In this document: positions 1 through 8,425 of the stretch, piece by piece
Numbering within the stretch: the stretch's first letter is position 1
Layout: the number at the start of each line of letters is the position of its first letter
Assembly (NCBI RefSeq): GCF_021404405.1
Contig: NZ_JABFTV010000010.1
Location: forward strand, 62,001-126,000
Direction of reading: 5' to 3'
Source: Billgrantia aerodenitrificans
GTDB taxonomy: Bacteria; Pseudomonadota; Gammaproteobacteria; Pseudomonadales; Halomonadaceae
Length of the DNA stretch: 64,000 nt
The notes under the pieces: model-generated
What the model saw: the letters and a program-made list of their open reading frames with translations, nothing else
The model's database searches: none
What the model was told of the DNA's origin: nothing
Made by a program: the position numbers and the translations under genes

Positions 1-2
1 CG

Positions 3-989
3 CTGGTCAGCCAGTACCTGGTGGGCACCACCGCCAGCGGGCAGGACGAGGCGCGCCTGGGCGCGGAGACCTTCGGTGGCGAGGTGCACGTCTACTCGCC
101 GGCCTTCACCCCCGAGGAGATGGCGGTGGTGCTGCAGTACGCCGACCACATCAGCTTCAACTCCCCGGGGCAGTGGCGCCGCTTCCGCGAGACCGTCGCG
201 GCGGCGCCGCGTCAGGTCTCCTGCGGCTTGCGAGTGAACCCCGAGCACTCCACCGGCGCGGTACCGCTCTACGATCCCTGCGCACCGGGCTCGCGGCTCG
301 GCACGCGGGTGTCGGATCTCGCCGAGGGCGACCTGGAAGGACTCGAGGGGCTGCACTTCCACACCCTGTGCGAGCAGAACAGCGACGCCCTGGAGGAGAC
401 CCTCGCTGCGTTCGAGGAGAAGTTCGGCCAGTACCTGGCCGGGCTGAAATGGGTCAACTTCGGCGGCGGCCATCACATCACCCGCACTGACTACGACATT
501 GAGCGGCTGGTGCGGGTGGTGCGCGGTTTCCGCGAGCGTCATCCGCACCTCACCGTCTACCTGGAACCGGGCGAGGCAATCGCGCTGAATACCGGCTATC
601 TAGTGTGCTCGGTGCTGGATATCGTGGAAAACGACGGTCCCAACCTCATCCTCGACACCTCGGCCACGGCGCACATGCCGGACGTGCTGGAGATGCCCTA
701 CCGACCGCACATCATCGGTGCCGGCGAGCCGGGCGAGAAGCCCTTCACCTATCGCCTGGGCGGCACCACCTGCCTGGCCGGCGACGTGATCGGCCGCTAC
801 TCGTTCGATCAGCCACTCGCCATCGGCGACCGCCTGGTGTTCACCGACATGGCCCACTACACCATGGTCAAGACCACCACCTTCAACGGCATTCGTCTGC
901 CCTCGATCTGCCGGATCGACGAGCGCAGCCGCGAGGTGCGTACGGTGAAGACCTTCGGTTACGAGGACTACATGCAGCGGTTGAGTTGA
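3..989 (+). CDS. nspC: carboxynorspermidine decarboxylase, 5' end outside window
   Basis: This is a PLP-dependent fold-III decarboxylase of the NspC family. It removes CO2 from carboxynorspermidine or carboxyspermidine in the alternative polyamine pathway and is cytosolic. The frame is open from the first bases of the window (L-V-S-Q-Y-L-V-G-T-T-A-S-G), so the start codon and the PLP-lysine segment lie upstream. Family motifs seen are HFHTLCEQNSDALEE, NFGGGHHITR, the late CLAGDVIG cysteine motif and DMAHYTMVKTTTFNGI. About 329 codons are visible and the stop is TGA. A strong terminator follows within 20 bases. The GTG at position 21 is internal, not the start. Confidence 0.9.
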   Translation: MVSQYLVGTTASGQDEARLGAETFGGEVHVYSPAFTPEEMAVVLQYADHISFNSPGQWRRFRETVAAAPRQVSCGLRVNPEHSTGAVPLYDPCAPGSRLGTRVSDLAEGDLEGLEGLHFHTLCEQNSDALEETLAAFEEKFGQYLAGLKWVNFGGGHHITRTDYDIERLVRVVRGFRERHPHLTVYLEPGEAIALNTGYLVCSVLDIVENDGPNLILDTSATAHMPDVLEMPYRPHIIGAGEPGEKPFTYRLGGTTCLAGDVIGRYSFDQPLAIGDRLVFTDMAHYTMVKTTTFNGIRLPSICRIDERSREVRTVKTFGYEDYMQRLS

Positions 990-1007
990 GACACCGCTGC
1001 ACGAAGA

Positions 1008-1029
1008 AAGCCCCTGCGGGGGCTTTTTT
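1008..1029 (+). terminator. rho-independent terminator after nspC
   Basis: AAAGCCCC, a TGC loop and GGGGCTTT form a GC-rich stem followed by a T-run. It separates the nspC transcript from the following aspartate kinase gene. Confidence 0.9.
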
Positions 1030-1134
1030 CGTATCTGCACCGTCACTTGCACGGCATGCCGGGCGCCCCTTTCGCTGGCCGCCGTTATGACCCATGGTGT
1101 AGGGCACGACGTCACCAGACAGGGAGAGCCCGAC

Positions 1135-2439
1135 ATGACGACCGTATTCAAGTTCGGCGGCGCCTCGATCAAGGATGCCGATGCCATACGCCACCTGACT
1201 CCGCTGCTTGAGCAGCATCGCGACCGCCCGCTAATCGTGGTGGTCTCGGCCATGGGCAAGACCACCAACAAGCTGGAAGCGCTGCTGGCCGCCGCCCGCG
1301 GCGAGGGTGGAACGCAGGGAGACGAGTACCGCCAGTGCTTCGACGCCCTGCAGGCCGAACACCGCGAGGCGCTGGAGGCGCTGTTCGGTGACACCGCCGA
1401 CTCACCGCGTGAGCGCGTCGACGCCCTGTTCGACGAACTCGACGCCCAACACCGCAGGCACCGCGAAAGCGCCTATGCCAGGCACTACGACCAGACCGTG
1501 TGCTACGGAGAGCTGATCTCCACCACCATCGTCGCCGCCTGGCTCAACCACTGCGGCATTGCCAGCGACTGGCACGATGCCCGCGAACTGGTACGCACCG
1601 ATGCCTGCCATCAGGCCGCCAATCTCGACTGGTCCGCCACCGCCGAGACCGTTCGCCAGCGCCTGGCGAACAGTGACCGCGTCATCCTGACCCAGGGCTT
1701 CATCGGCGGCACCGAGGAGGGCGAGGCTACCACCCTGGGCCGCGAGGGCTCGGACTTCAGCGCGGCGATTTTCGCCCACTGCCTCGATGCCCGCGAGGTG
1801 GTGATCTGGAAGGACGTCACCGGGCTGTTCAACGCCGACCCCCGGCGCTTCGACAACGCCGTGCAGCTCGAGCGGATCTCCTACGCCGAGGCCACCGAGC
1901 TGGCCTGGCACGGCGCCAAGGTGATCCATCCCAAGACCCTGGGGCCGCTGCAGGAGAAGTCGATTCCGTTGACGGTGCGCTCCTTCGAGACGCCCGATGC
2001 CGAGCCCACCGTCATCGACGCCGAGCGGCGCTTCGACAGCGACGTGGCCAGCTGTATCCTGCGCGAAGAGCAGGTGTGGGTGGAAGTGAGACCGCGCGAC
2101 TTCTCCTTCATGGACGAGCCGCGCCAGCATGACATTCTCGGCCGCCTGGTAAAGGCCGGCATGCACGCCAACCTGGTCGACAGCGGCGCCATGCGCTTCG
2201 CCTTCTGCCTCGACGACAAGCCCGAGCGGCTCGAGCCCCTCATCGAGTCCCTGCAGGGCGACTACGAGGTCGGCCGCGAAGACGCGCTGACACTGCTCAC
2301 CGTGCGCCACCCCCACCCCGGCATGATGGATACCCTCAGCGAGGGGCGCGAAGCGCTTGCCGAACGCCGCAACGCCACCACCGCCCAGCGGCTGTTTCGC
2401 AGTCGGGAGTGCCCAGAGACCTGGCACATTCCCGAGTAA
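1135..2439 (+). CDS. aspartate kinase
   Basis: Monofunctional aspartokinase of 434 aa that phosphorylates L-aspartate, the first step towards aspartate semialdehyde, lysine/DAP, threonine and ectoine. The N-terminus has the kinase motif KFGGAS. The nucleotide-binding region has GREGSDFSAAIFAH and VIWKDVTGLFNADPRR, and an ACT-type regulatory part follows from about residue 300. The ATG at 1135 is chosen because AGGGAG lies just upstream and the family motif begins at once. An ATG at 1087 is in frame but adds an unrelated leader. It differs from the usual LysC in having a shorter regulatory region. Its position next to nspC suggests a role in supplying aspartate semialdehyde for carboxy-polyamines; that is inference. 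Confidence 0.88.
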   Translation: MTTVFKFGGASIKDADAIRHLTPLLEQHRDRPLIVVVSAMGKTTNKLEALLAAARGEGGTQGDEYRQCFDALQAEHREALEALFGDTADSPRERVDALFDELDAQHRRHRESAYARHYDQTVCYGELISTTIVAAWLNHCGIASDWHDARELVRTDACHQAANLDWSATAETVRQRLANSDRVILTQGFIGGTEEGEATTLGREGSDFSAAIFAHCLDAREVVIWKDVTGLFNADPRRFDNAVQLERISYAEATELAWHGAKVIHPKTLGPLQEKSIPLTVRSFETPDAEPTVIDAERRFDSDVASCILREEQVWVEVRPRDFSFMDEPRQHDILGRLVKAGMHANLVDSGAMRFAFCLDDKPERLEPLIESLQGDYEVGREDALTLLTVRHPHPGMMDTLSEGREALAERRNATTAQRLFRSRECPETWHIPE

Positions 2440-2459
2440 GGCCGCCTCAAGCACGAAAA

Positions 2460-2485
2460 GACCGCGCATGCTCACATGCGCGGTC
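2460..2485 (-). terminator. hairpin between convergent genes
   Basis: GACCGCGCATG, loop CTCA, CATGCGCGGTC is a perfect 11-bp stem. Read on the minus strand it is followed by CTTTTC, so it best serves the small lipoprotein gene, though it could act both ways. Confidence 0.75.
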
Positions 2486-2513
2486 CATCGGTAGTTGCCT
2501 GACGGCAGCGAAA

Positions 2514-2759
2514 TCAATCGCTGAGATCGATATCGTCCTCGTCGGTCGCCGCACCGGTCGCGGCACCTGCGCCAGCGCCGATCGCCGCCCCGGTAACCGG
2601 GCTTCCGCCAGTAGCGGCACCTGCCGCCGCCCCGGTGGCGGCGCCTACACCGGCGCCGCTGGCGGCACGCTCGCCGGTTCCGGTACCACAGCCCGCCAAG
2701 CCCAGCATCAGCGATGCGGCAAAGACCACCAGGGCGCTACGCATTCCATAACGGCTCAT
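2514..2759 (-). CDS. small glycine-zipper lipoprotein
   Basis: An 81-aa predicted lipoprotein. The N-terminus has a short basic region, a hydrophobic core and the lipobox L-A-G-C with the acylated cysteine at residue 24. The mature part is almost entirely Gly, Ala and Thr in a GxxxG-like pattern (GAGVGAATGAAAGAATGG) and ends in an acidic tail. This resembles glycine-zipper outer-membrane lipoproteins. The translation start is preceded by AGGAGGTAGCTC on the minus strand, a good ribosome-binding site. No specific function can be assigned. It is a single-gene unit convergent with the aspartate kinase gene. Confidence 0.7.
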   Translation of the reverse strand: MSRYGMRSALVVFAASLMLGLAGCGTGTGERAASGAGVGAATGAAAGAATGGSPVTGAAIGAGAGAATGAATDEDDIDLSD

Positions 2760-2816
2760 GAGCTACCTCCTATTCCATGGATGTACCCATTAACCGTAGT
2801 CAATGGTCCCGGTGAG

Positions 2817-2836
2817 AAGCCAAGCGAAGCGGCGGG
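2817..2836 (+). repeat. 20-bp direct repeat, left copy
   Basis: AAGCCAAGCGAAGCGGCGGG. The same 20 bases occur in the same orientation at 16482-16501. This copy lies 8 bp beyond the stop codon of the last gene of the left inositol arm, so the two copies bracket the whole inositol locus. Confidence 0.9.
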
Positions 2837-2844
2837 CAGAGGCC

Positions 2845-3972
2845 TCAGTGCAACGCGATCCAACTGCCCACGACATGCGAATGCTCAATGGCTTCAATGA
2901 GGCGATTGACTCGCCAAGCCTCACGAAAGTCGGGATAAAGCGGCTTGTTACCCGCTATGCCCACTACCAAATCCCGGATCTCGATGATTTTTTGATCGTT
3001 GTAGCCCAACCCATGTCCAGGGGCCGGGCTGAAGGCGGCGTAGTCGGGATGCGCAGGGCCAATCAGAAGGGTGCTGAAGCCTCGCCGACCCGGAAGGCCT
3101 TCACTCTTGTAAAGCTGGAGCTCGCTCAGGCGTTCCTGGTCGAAGATGATCGAGCCCTTGGTGCCAGTCAGGGTATATGCCAGTCCCATCTTGCGCCCGG
3201 TGGCGACACGAGAAGTCTCGATATTGCCGATCAGGCCACCATCGAAACGCAGCAGCGCCTGGGCCTGATCATCGTTCTCGACCTCCCCCATGCCGCCACT
3301 GCCATCGGGTAAAGGGCGCCTGGGAATCAACGTCTGCAGCTGGCCGAACACCTCACTGATGCGCTGACCGGTCAAGTATTCCGCCATATTGAGGATGTGT
3401 GAGCCTACGTCGCCCAGTGCCCCGGCACCCGCAGTGGCCCGCTGAACATGCCAGTCCAGCGGTTTGGCTGGATCGCTTAGATAGTCTTCGTTATGGCGGC
3501 CGCGGAAATGGATCAGCTCGCCGATCTCGCCGCTGGCGACGATCTCCCGGGCCAGTTGGGTGGCCGGGTTGCGAATGTAGTTGAAGCCCACCAGCGTCTT
3601 GACCCCGGCCTTCTCCGCCGCCTCGGCCATTTCCCCGGCATCAGCGGCGGTGAGTGCCAGCGGCTTCTCGGCGTAGACGTGCTTGCCCGCAGCAATGGCG
3701 GCCAGGGCCATCTCTTTGTGCAGGTAGTTGGGGGCGCAGATATCCACCACGTCTACCTCAGGGTCCTTTACCAGCAGCCGCCAGTCACCTGTAGCGCGGG
3801 CGAAACCCAGCTCGAGAGCTTTGCGCTCGGCCAGCGCGTCATCGACCTCGGCAAGCAGATCGCAGAACGGCTGAGCCGGCAGGTCGAACACGGCGGGAGC
3901 GGCCTTGAGGGCAATGGAATGCGCTTTGCCCATGAAGCCGGTGCCGATCAAACCGATATTGAGTGTCTCCAT
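2845..3972 (-). CDS. Gfo/Idh/MocA family oxidoreductase (inositol-dehydrogenase-like)
   Basis: A 375-aa NAD(P)-dependent oxidoreductase. The N-terminal Rossmann motif is GLIGTGFMGKAHS, the dinucleotide-fold AEKPLA motif is at residues 101-106, and GDVGSHILNMAEYLTG is in the catalytic C-terminal domain. I chose the ATG at 3972 because AAAGG lies 9 bases upstream; two further in-frame ATGs (3981, 3999) have poorer sites. It ends the left inositol arm, downstream of iolA. A second dehydrogenase beside iolG suggests it oxidises another inositol isomer (scyllo or D-chiro) or interconverts inosose, as IolW or IolX do in other bacteria. The exact substrate cannot be read from sequence. Confidence 0.8.
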   Translation of the reverse strand: METLNIGLIGTGFMGKAHSIALKAAPAVFDLPAQPFCDLLAEVDDALAERKALELGFARATGDWRLLVKDPEVDVVDICAPNYLHKEMALAAIAAGKHVYAEKPLALTAADAGEMAEAAEKAGVKTLVGFNYIRNPATQLAREIVASGEIGELIHFRGRHNEDYLSDPAKPLDWHVQRATAGAGALGDVGSHILNMAEYLTGQRISEVFGQLQTLIPRRPLPDGSGGMGEVENDDQAQALLRFDGGLIGNIETSRVATGRKMGLAYTLTGTKGSIIFDQERLSELQLYKSEGLPGRRGFSTLLIGPAHPDYAAFSPAPGHGLGYNDQKIIEIRDLVVGIAGNKPLYPDFREAWRVNRLIEAIEHSHVVGSWIALH

Positions 3973-4058
3973 CTCGTCCATCCTTTCATCACCAGGCATA
4001 TCTCACCGAGCCGGGCTGGGATCCGACTCGGTGCGAAATGAGGGGGGTAGCAGCGCGA

Positions 4059-5561
4059 TCAGTGGGTCGGCATGGTGAAGTGGTTGGTTTCCTCGCGAAT
4101 GCCGCTGGGCCAGCGCTGGGTGACGGTCTTCATGCGGGTGTAGAAGCGCACACCGTCAGGGCCGTGCATATGTAGCGGACCGAACAGCGAGCGCTTCCAG
4201 CCGCCGAAGCTATGGAAGGCCATGGGTACCGGGATCGGCACATTGACGCCCACCATGCCTACCTGGATCTGTTCGCAGAACTGGCGTGCGGCATCGCCGT
4301 CGCGAGTGAAGATGGCGGTACCGTTGCCGTACTCGTGATCGTTGATCATCGTCACGGCGGCATCGAAGCTGGGCACCCGGGCGATGCAAAGCACCGGACC
4401 GAAGATTTCCTCGCGGTGGATGCGCATGCCCGGCTTGACGCGATCGAACAGGGTGCCACCAACGAAGTAGCCGTTGCCGGCCCCTTCGATGCGCGCCTCG
4501 CGGCCATCCACCACCAGCTCCGCTCCCTCATCCACGCCGACCTGGATATAACCAAGCACCTTCTTCAGATGCTCGCGAGTCACCAGCGGCCCCATATCGT
4601 TGTCGGGGCCATCCACCTGTCCCGGGCCGACGCGCAGCTTGTCGAGTTCCACCACCAGCTTCTCGCGCAGGCGCTCGGCGGTCTCCTCGCCTACCGGCAC
4701 GGCCACCGATATTGCCATGCAGCGCTCGCCGGCGGAGCCATAGGCAGCTCCCATCAGGGCGCCCACGGCCTGGTCGAGATCGGCGTCGGGCATGATCACC
4801 ATATGGTTCTTGGCGCCGCCCAGGGCCTGGACCCGCTTGCCATGGGCCGAAGCGGTGGCATAGATGTATTCGGCGATGGGAGTCGAACCGACGAAGCTGA
4901 CCGCCTGCACCCGCTCGTCGGTAAGCAGCACGTCCACCGACTCCTTGTCGCCGTTGACCACGTTGAAGACACCGTCCGGAAGGCCGGCTTCCCCAAGCAG
5001 CTCGGCCAGCCGCATCGGCGTAGACGGGTCCTTCTCCGAAGGCTTCATGATGAAGGTATTGCCGCAGGCGAGCGAGATGGGGAACATCCACATCGGCACC
5101 ATGGCAGGAAAGTTGAACGGTGAGATACCGGCGCAGACGCCCAGCGGCTGCATGAGAGAGTAGCTGTCCACCCCGGTGCCTACATTGAGCGAGTGCTCGC
5201 CCTTCAGCAGGTGCGGGATACCGCAGGCGAACTCGACCACTTCCAGGCCGCGGGTCAGCTCGCCCTTGGCGTCGGATAACACCTTGCCATGTTCGCTCGA
5301 GATCAGCCGCGCCAGCTCGTCGGCGTTGGCTTCCACCAGTTCCTTGAACCTGAACAGAATGCGCGCCCGCTTCAGCGGGGACACCCTGGACCATTGGGCG
5401 AATGCCTCCTGGGCCAGGCGAATCGCCTCGCGGGTCTCGTTGGCCGTGGCCAGAACGACCTGAGCGCTCTGCTCACCGGTGGCGGGGTTGTAGACAGGCG
5501 CAAAACGGCTGCTCTCGCCCTGGGCAACGCTGCCACCGAGGTAGTGGTGAATCTGATTCAT
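4059..5561 (-). CDS. iolA: CoA-acylating methylmalonate-semialdehyde dehydrogenase
   Basis: A 500-aa aldehyde dehydrogenase of the MmsA/IolA type. In inositol catabolism it converts malonate semialdehyde, NAD+ and CoA to acetyl-CoA, CO2 and NADH. The catalytic cysteine is at residue 281 in GSAGERCMAISVAVPVG. Other motifs are GISPFNFPAMVPMW and GGAKNHMVIMPDADLDQ. Length matches the family (about 500). The start at 5561 matches the family N-terminus (MNQIHHYLGG) with GAGAG upstream; longer in-frame starts at 5588 and 5636 would run into iolE. It lies 34 bp after iolE, in one operon. Confidence 0.92.
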   Translation of the reverse strand: MNQIHHYLGGSVAQGESSRFAPVYNPATGEQSAQVVLATANETREAIRLAQEAFAQWSRVSPLKRARILFRFKELVEANADELARLISSEHGKVLSDAKGELTRGLEVVEFACGIPHLLKGEHSLNVGTGVDSYSLMQPLGVCAGISPFNFPAMVPMWMFPISLACGNTFIMKPSEKDPSTPMRLAELLGEAGLPDGVFNVVNGDKESVDVLLTDERVQAVSFVGSTPIAEYIYATASAHGKRVQALGGAKNHMVIMPDADLDQAVGALMGAAYGSAGERCMAISVAVPVGEETAERLREKLVVELDKLRVGPGQVDGPDNDMGPLVTREHLKKVLGYIQVGVDEGAELVVDGREARIEGAGNGYFVGGTLFDRVKPGMRIHREEIFGPVLCIARVPSFDAAVTMINDHEYGNGTAIFTRDGDAARQFCEQIQVGMVGVNVPIPVPMAFHSFGGWKRSLFGPLHMHGPDGVRFYTRMKTVTQRWPSGIREETNHFTMPTH

Positions 5562-5595
5562 GGAAGGCTGCTCTCTCGTGTCTGTCATCGGAAAA

Positions 5596-6498
5596 TCAGT
5601 CGGCAACGGTGAATCCGGCCTGTTCGGCCAGAGCACGCAGGTTGCGATAGCCCATGCGGGCGTAGGTGAGCGGATGCGCCACTTCGGGGTCCTGCTCGGC
5701 CTCCACCACCAGCCATCCCCGGTAACCAGCCTCGTACAGGTGGGTCAGGGCCGGCAGGAAATCCACGTTTCCATCCCCGGGCACAGTGAAAAGGCCATCG
5801 AGCACCCCGTCCAGAAAGCTCTTGTCACGATTGCGAAGCTCTTCCAAGACCGGCAAGCGCAGGTCCTTGCAATGCACGTGATTGATCCGAGCGGCATAGC
5901 GTCGTGCCACTGCCAGAGGATCACCGCCGGCACCGCTCAGGTGGCCGAAGTCGAGCAGCAGGCCGACAGAATCGCCGGTGCTGTCGAGCATCCGCTCCAC
6001 GTCCTGCTGGCTCTCCACCACGGTGCCCAGGTGGTGGTGGTAAGCCAGCTGTATCCCCTGCTCCTTGAGATAATCCCCCACCGCGTCGAGCCCCGTGGTC
6101 AATCGTTCCCAGTCGGCGTCGCTGAGCAGGGGGCGTCGGGACAGGGGTAGCGCCTGGTGACCATGGATACAGCGGCTCACCTCGCAGAACACCATCACCT
6201 TGGCGCCACAGGCCTTGAGCAGCCCGAGATGCTCCTGAATCGCGGCGATCTCCTCCTCGGGGCTGCGCTCCAGCAGCCGGGCGGAGTACCAGCCGGAGAC
6301 CAGCTCCAGGTCATAGCGGCCCAGCACCCGGGAAAGCACTTCCGGGGTGCGGGGAAACTTGTTGCCGAGTTCGAAGCCTGCAAACCCGGCCTCGCGTCCT
6401 TCTTCCAGGCAGACCTCGAGCGGGGTGTCGGCTCCCAGGCTCGGCAGGTCGTCGTTGGTCCAGGTCAGGGGATTGATCCCCAGGCGTACGGTAGACAT
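5596..6498 (-). CDS. iolE: myo-inosose-2 dehydratase
   Basis: A 300-aa TIM-barrel metal-dependent enzyme of the xylose-isomerase-like fold. It dehydrates 2-keto-myo-inositol to the trihydroxycyclohexane-dione, step two of the pathway. The N-terminus matches IolE (LGINPLTWTNDDLPSLG). Metal-binding candidates lie in AYHHHLGTVVE, LLDFGHLSGAGGD, INHVHCKDLR and VVEAEQDPE. AAGGAG lies 7 bases before the ATG. It is flanked by iolD upstream and iolA downstream on the same strand. Identification is firm because of family motifs and context. Confidence 0.93.
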   Translation of the reverse strand: MSTVRLGINPLTWTNDDLPSLGADTPLEVCLEEGREAGFAGFELGNKFPRTPEVLSRVLGRYDLELVSGWYSARLLERSPEEEIAAIQEHLGLLKACGAKVMVFCEVSRCIHGHQALPLSRRPLLSDADWERLTTGLDAVGDYLKEQGIQLAYHHHLGTVVESQQDVERMLDSTGDSVGLLLDFGHLSGAGGDPLAVARRYAARINHVHCKDLRLPVLEELRNRDKSFLDGVLDGLFTVPGDGNVDFLPALTHLYEAGYRGWLVVEAEQDPEVAHPLTYARMGYRNLRALAEQAGFTVAD

Positions 6499-6576
6499 GA
6501 CGTGCTCCTTGCGAGCGGGCCGCCCGGCCCGCCCATGGCTGAGTGAACGAGTGAGTCGCTGAGCGCCGCTGCGTAC

Positions 6577-8424
6577 TCAGCGGTACTGGCGCCGTTTGGC
6601 CTCGCGGTAGCCGGCATAGGCCTCGCGCACCTGCTCGCGCTCGGAGACCTCGGGTACCGCCACCTCCCACCAGGCGCCACCCTCAGCGGTGCTGGGCCTC
6701 GGATCGGTATCCAGGGCGATGACGTAGGTCGTGTCGGCCTGGCGGGCACGTCGCAGCGCCTGTTCCAGCGCCTGGATACCTCTCACGCTCTCCGCCTGGC
6801 AGCCCAGCGCCCGGGCGTGGGCTGCGAAATCCAGCTTGGGTGCGCCTTGCGGCACCGTGCGACAATCCTCGAGCAGATTGTTGAAGCCGGCACCTCCGGT
6901 GGCCTGCTGCAGGCGGCTGATACAGCCGAAGCCGCGGTTGTCGAGCACCACCACGATCAGCTTGTGACCGAGCATCACCGAAGTGGCGAGCTCCGAGTTG
7001 TGCATCAGATAGGAGCCGTCGCCCACCATGACGAACACTTCGCGCTCGGGGTGTGCCATTTTGACCCCGAGGCCGCCGGCGATTTCGTAGCCCATACAGG
7101 AGAAGCCGTACTCCACGTGGTAGCTTCCCGGCCCTGCGGCCTGCCACAGCTTGTGCAGCTCGCCGGGCAGGCCGCCTGCGGCGCAAACTACCGTGCCGTC
7201 ATCCCCCGCCTGGCGGTTGACCGCGCCGATCACCTGGGCATCGGTGGGTAGCTCGCGTCCCTCATCGGCAGTTACACGGCTCACTACCTCAGCCCATTCA
7301 CGCTTGAGGCTACCGGCCTGCTCCCGCCAGGCATCGCCGGCCCGCCACTCCCCCAGACCGGCATCCAGCGCCGCGAGGCCGTCGAGGGCGTCGCCGGTCA
7401 GCGGCAGGGCGTGATGCTTCAGGCTGTCGAAGCGGCCCACATTGAGGGCCACCAGGGAAAGATCTTGGCGCTCGAAGAGCGCCCGGGAGCCGGTGGTGAA
7501 GTCCTGCAGCCGGGTGCCCACAGCGAGAATGACGTCTGCCTGCTCGGCGAGCCGGTTGGCGGCAGCGCTGCCAGTGACGCCGATGGCCCCCACCGCGCAG
7601 GGATGGGCATCAGGCAGTGCGCCCTTGCCGGCCTGGGTCTCGGCGACCGGGATGCCGCGCATGCGGGCCAGTTCTGCCAGGCGCTCGCAGGCCCCAGCAT
7701 AATGCACGCCGCCCCCGGCAATGATCAGCGGGCGCTCGGCCCGAGCCAGGGTGATGAGGGCTTCCTCCAGCTCGTGGGGGTCCGGCTGGGGACGCCGAAT
7801 CCGGTGCACCCGAGGCGTGAAGAAATGCGCCGGATAGTCGTAGGCAAAGGTTTGAACGTCCTGGGGCAGTGCCAGGGTCGCGGGGCCGCAGTGTTCGGGG
7901 TCGAGCAGGATGGCGATGGCCTGGGGCAGGCTGGTCAGCAGTTGTTCGGGACGGGTGATGCGGTCGAAGAAGCGCGACACCGGGCGGAAGCAGTCATTGA
8001 CCGTGATGCCGGGGTCACCGAAGTGTTCCACCTGCTGCAGCACCGGGTCGGGTTCGCGGGTAGCGAAGGTATCCCCCGGCAGCAGTAGGATCGGAAGACG
8101 GTTGGCATGGGCCAGGGCCGCAGCGGTCACCATATTGGTAGCCCCCGGCCCGATGGAACTGGTGGCCGCCATCAGGCGCCGCCGGCCGTTGGCCTTGGCG
8201 AAGGCGATGGCAGCGTGGGCCATGGTCTGCTCATTGTGGGCACGCAGGGTCGGCAGCCTATCCTGAGCGTGATAGAGCGCCTCGCCGAGGCCGGCCACGT
8301 TGCCGTGACCGAAGATGGCGAAGATCCCTTCGAACAGCGGGAGCTCGCGCCCCTGATGCTCGATGCGCTGGGCCGCCAGGTACTTGACCAGGGCCTGGGC
8401 CATGGTGAGTCGAAGAGTACGCAT
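6577..8424 (-). CDS. iolD: 3D-(3,5/4)-trihydroxycyclohexane-1,2-dione acylhydrolase (decyclizing)
   Basis: A 615-aa thiamine-diphosphate enzyme that opens the six-membered ring to give 5-deoxy-glucuronate. The N-terminal PYR domain contains IFGHGNVAGLGEALYHA, the central domain AGGGVHYAGA, and the C-terminal PP domain the ThDP/Mg motif MVGDGSYLMHNSELATS and VVLDNRGFGCI. Length matches IolD (about 615-640). The start codon lies one base after the iolC stop, so the two are translationally coupled. There is no sign of truncation. Confidence 0.94.
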   Translation of the reverse strand: MRTLRLTMAQALVKYLAAQRIEHQGRELPLFEGIFAIFGHGNVAGLGEALYHAQDRLPTLRAHNEQTMAHAAIAFAKANGRRRLMAATSSIGPGATNMVTAAALAHANRLPILLLPGDTFATREPDPVLQQVEHFGDPGITVNDCFRPVSRFFDRITRPEQLLTSLPQAIAILLDPEHCGPATLALPQDVQTFAYDYPAHFFTPRVHRIRRPQPDPHELEEALITLARAERPLIIAGGGVHYAGACERLAELARMRGIPVAETQAGKGALPDAHPCAVGAIGVTGSAAANRLAEQADVILAVGTRLQDFTTGSRALFERQDLSLVALNVGRFDSLKHHALPLTGDALDGLAALDAGLGEWRAGDAWREQAGSLKREWAEVVSRVTADEGRELPTDAQVIGAVNRQAGDDGTVVCAAGGLPGELHKLWQAAGPGSYHVEYGFSCMGYEIAGGLGVKMAHPEREVFVMVGDGSYLMHNSELATSVMLGHKLIVVVLDNRGFGCISRLQQATGGAGFNNLLEDCRTVPQGAPKLDFAAHARALGCQAESVRGIQALEQALRRARQADTTYVIALDTDPRPSTAEGGAWWEVAVPEVSEREQVREAYAGYREAKRRQYR

Positions 8425-8425
8425 C

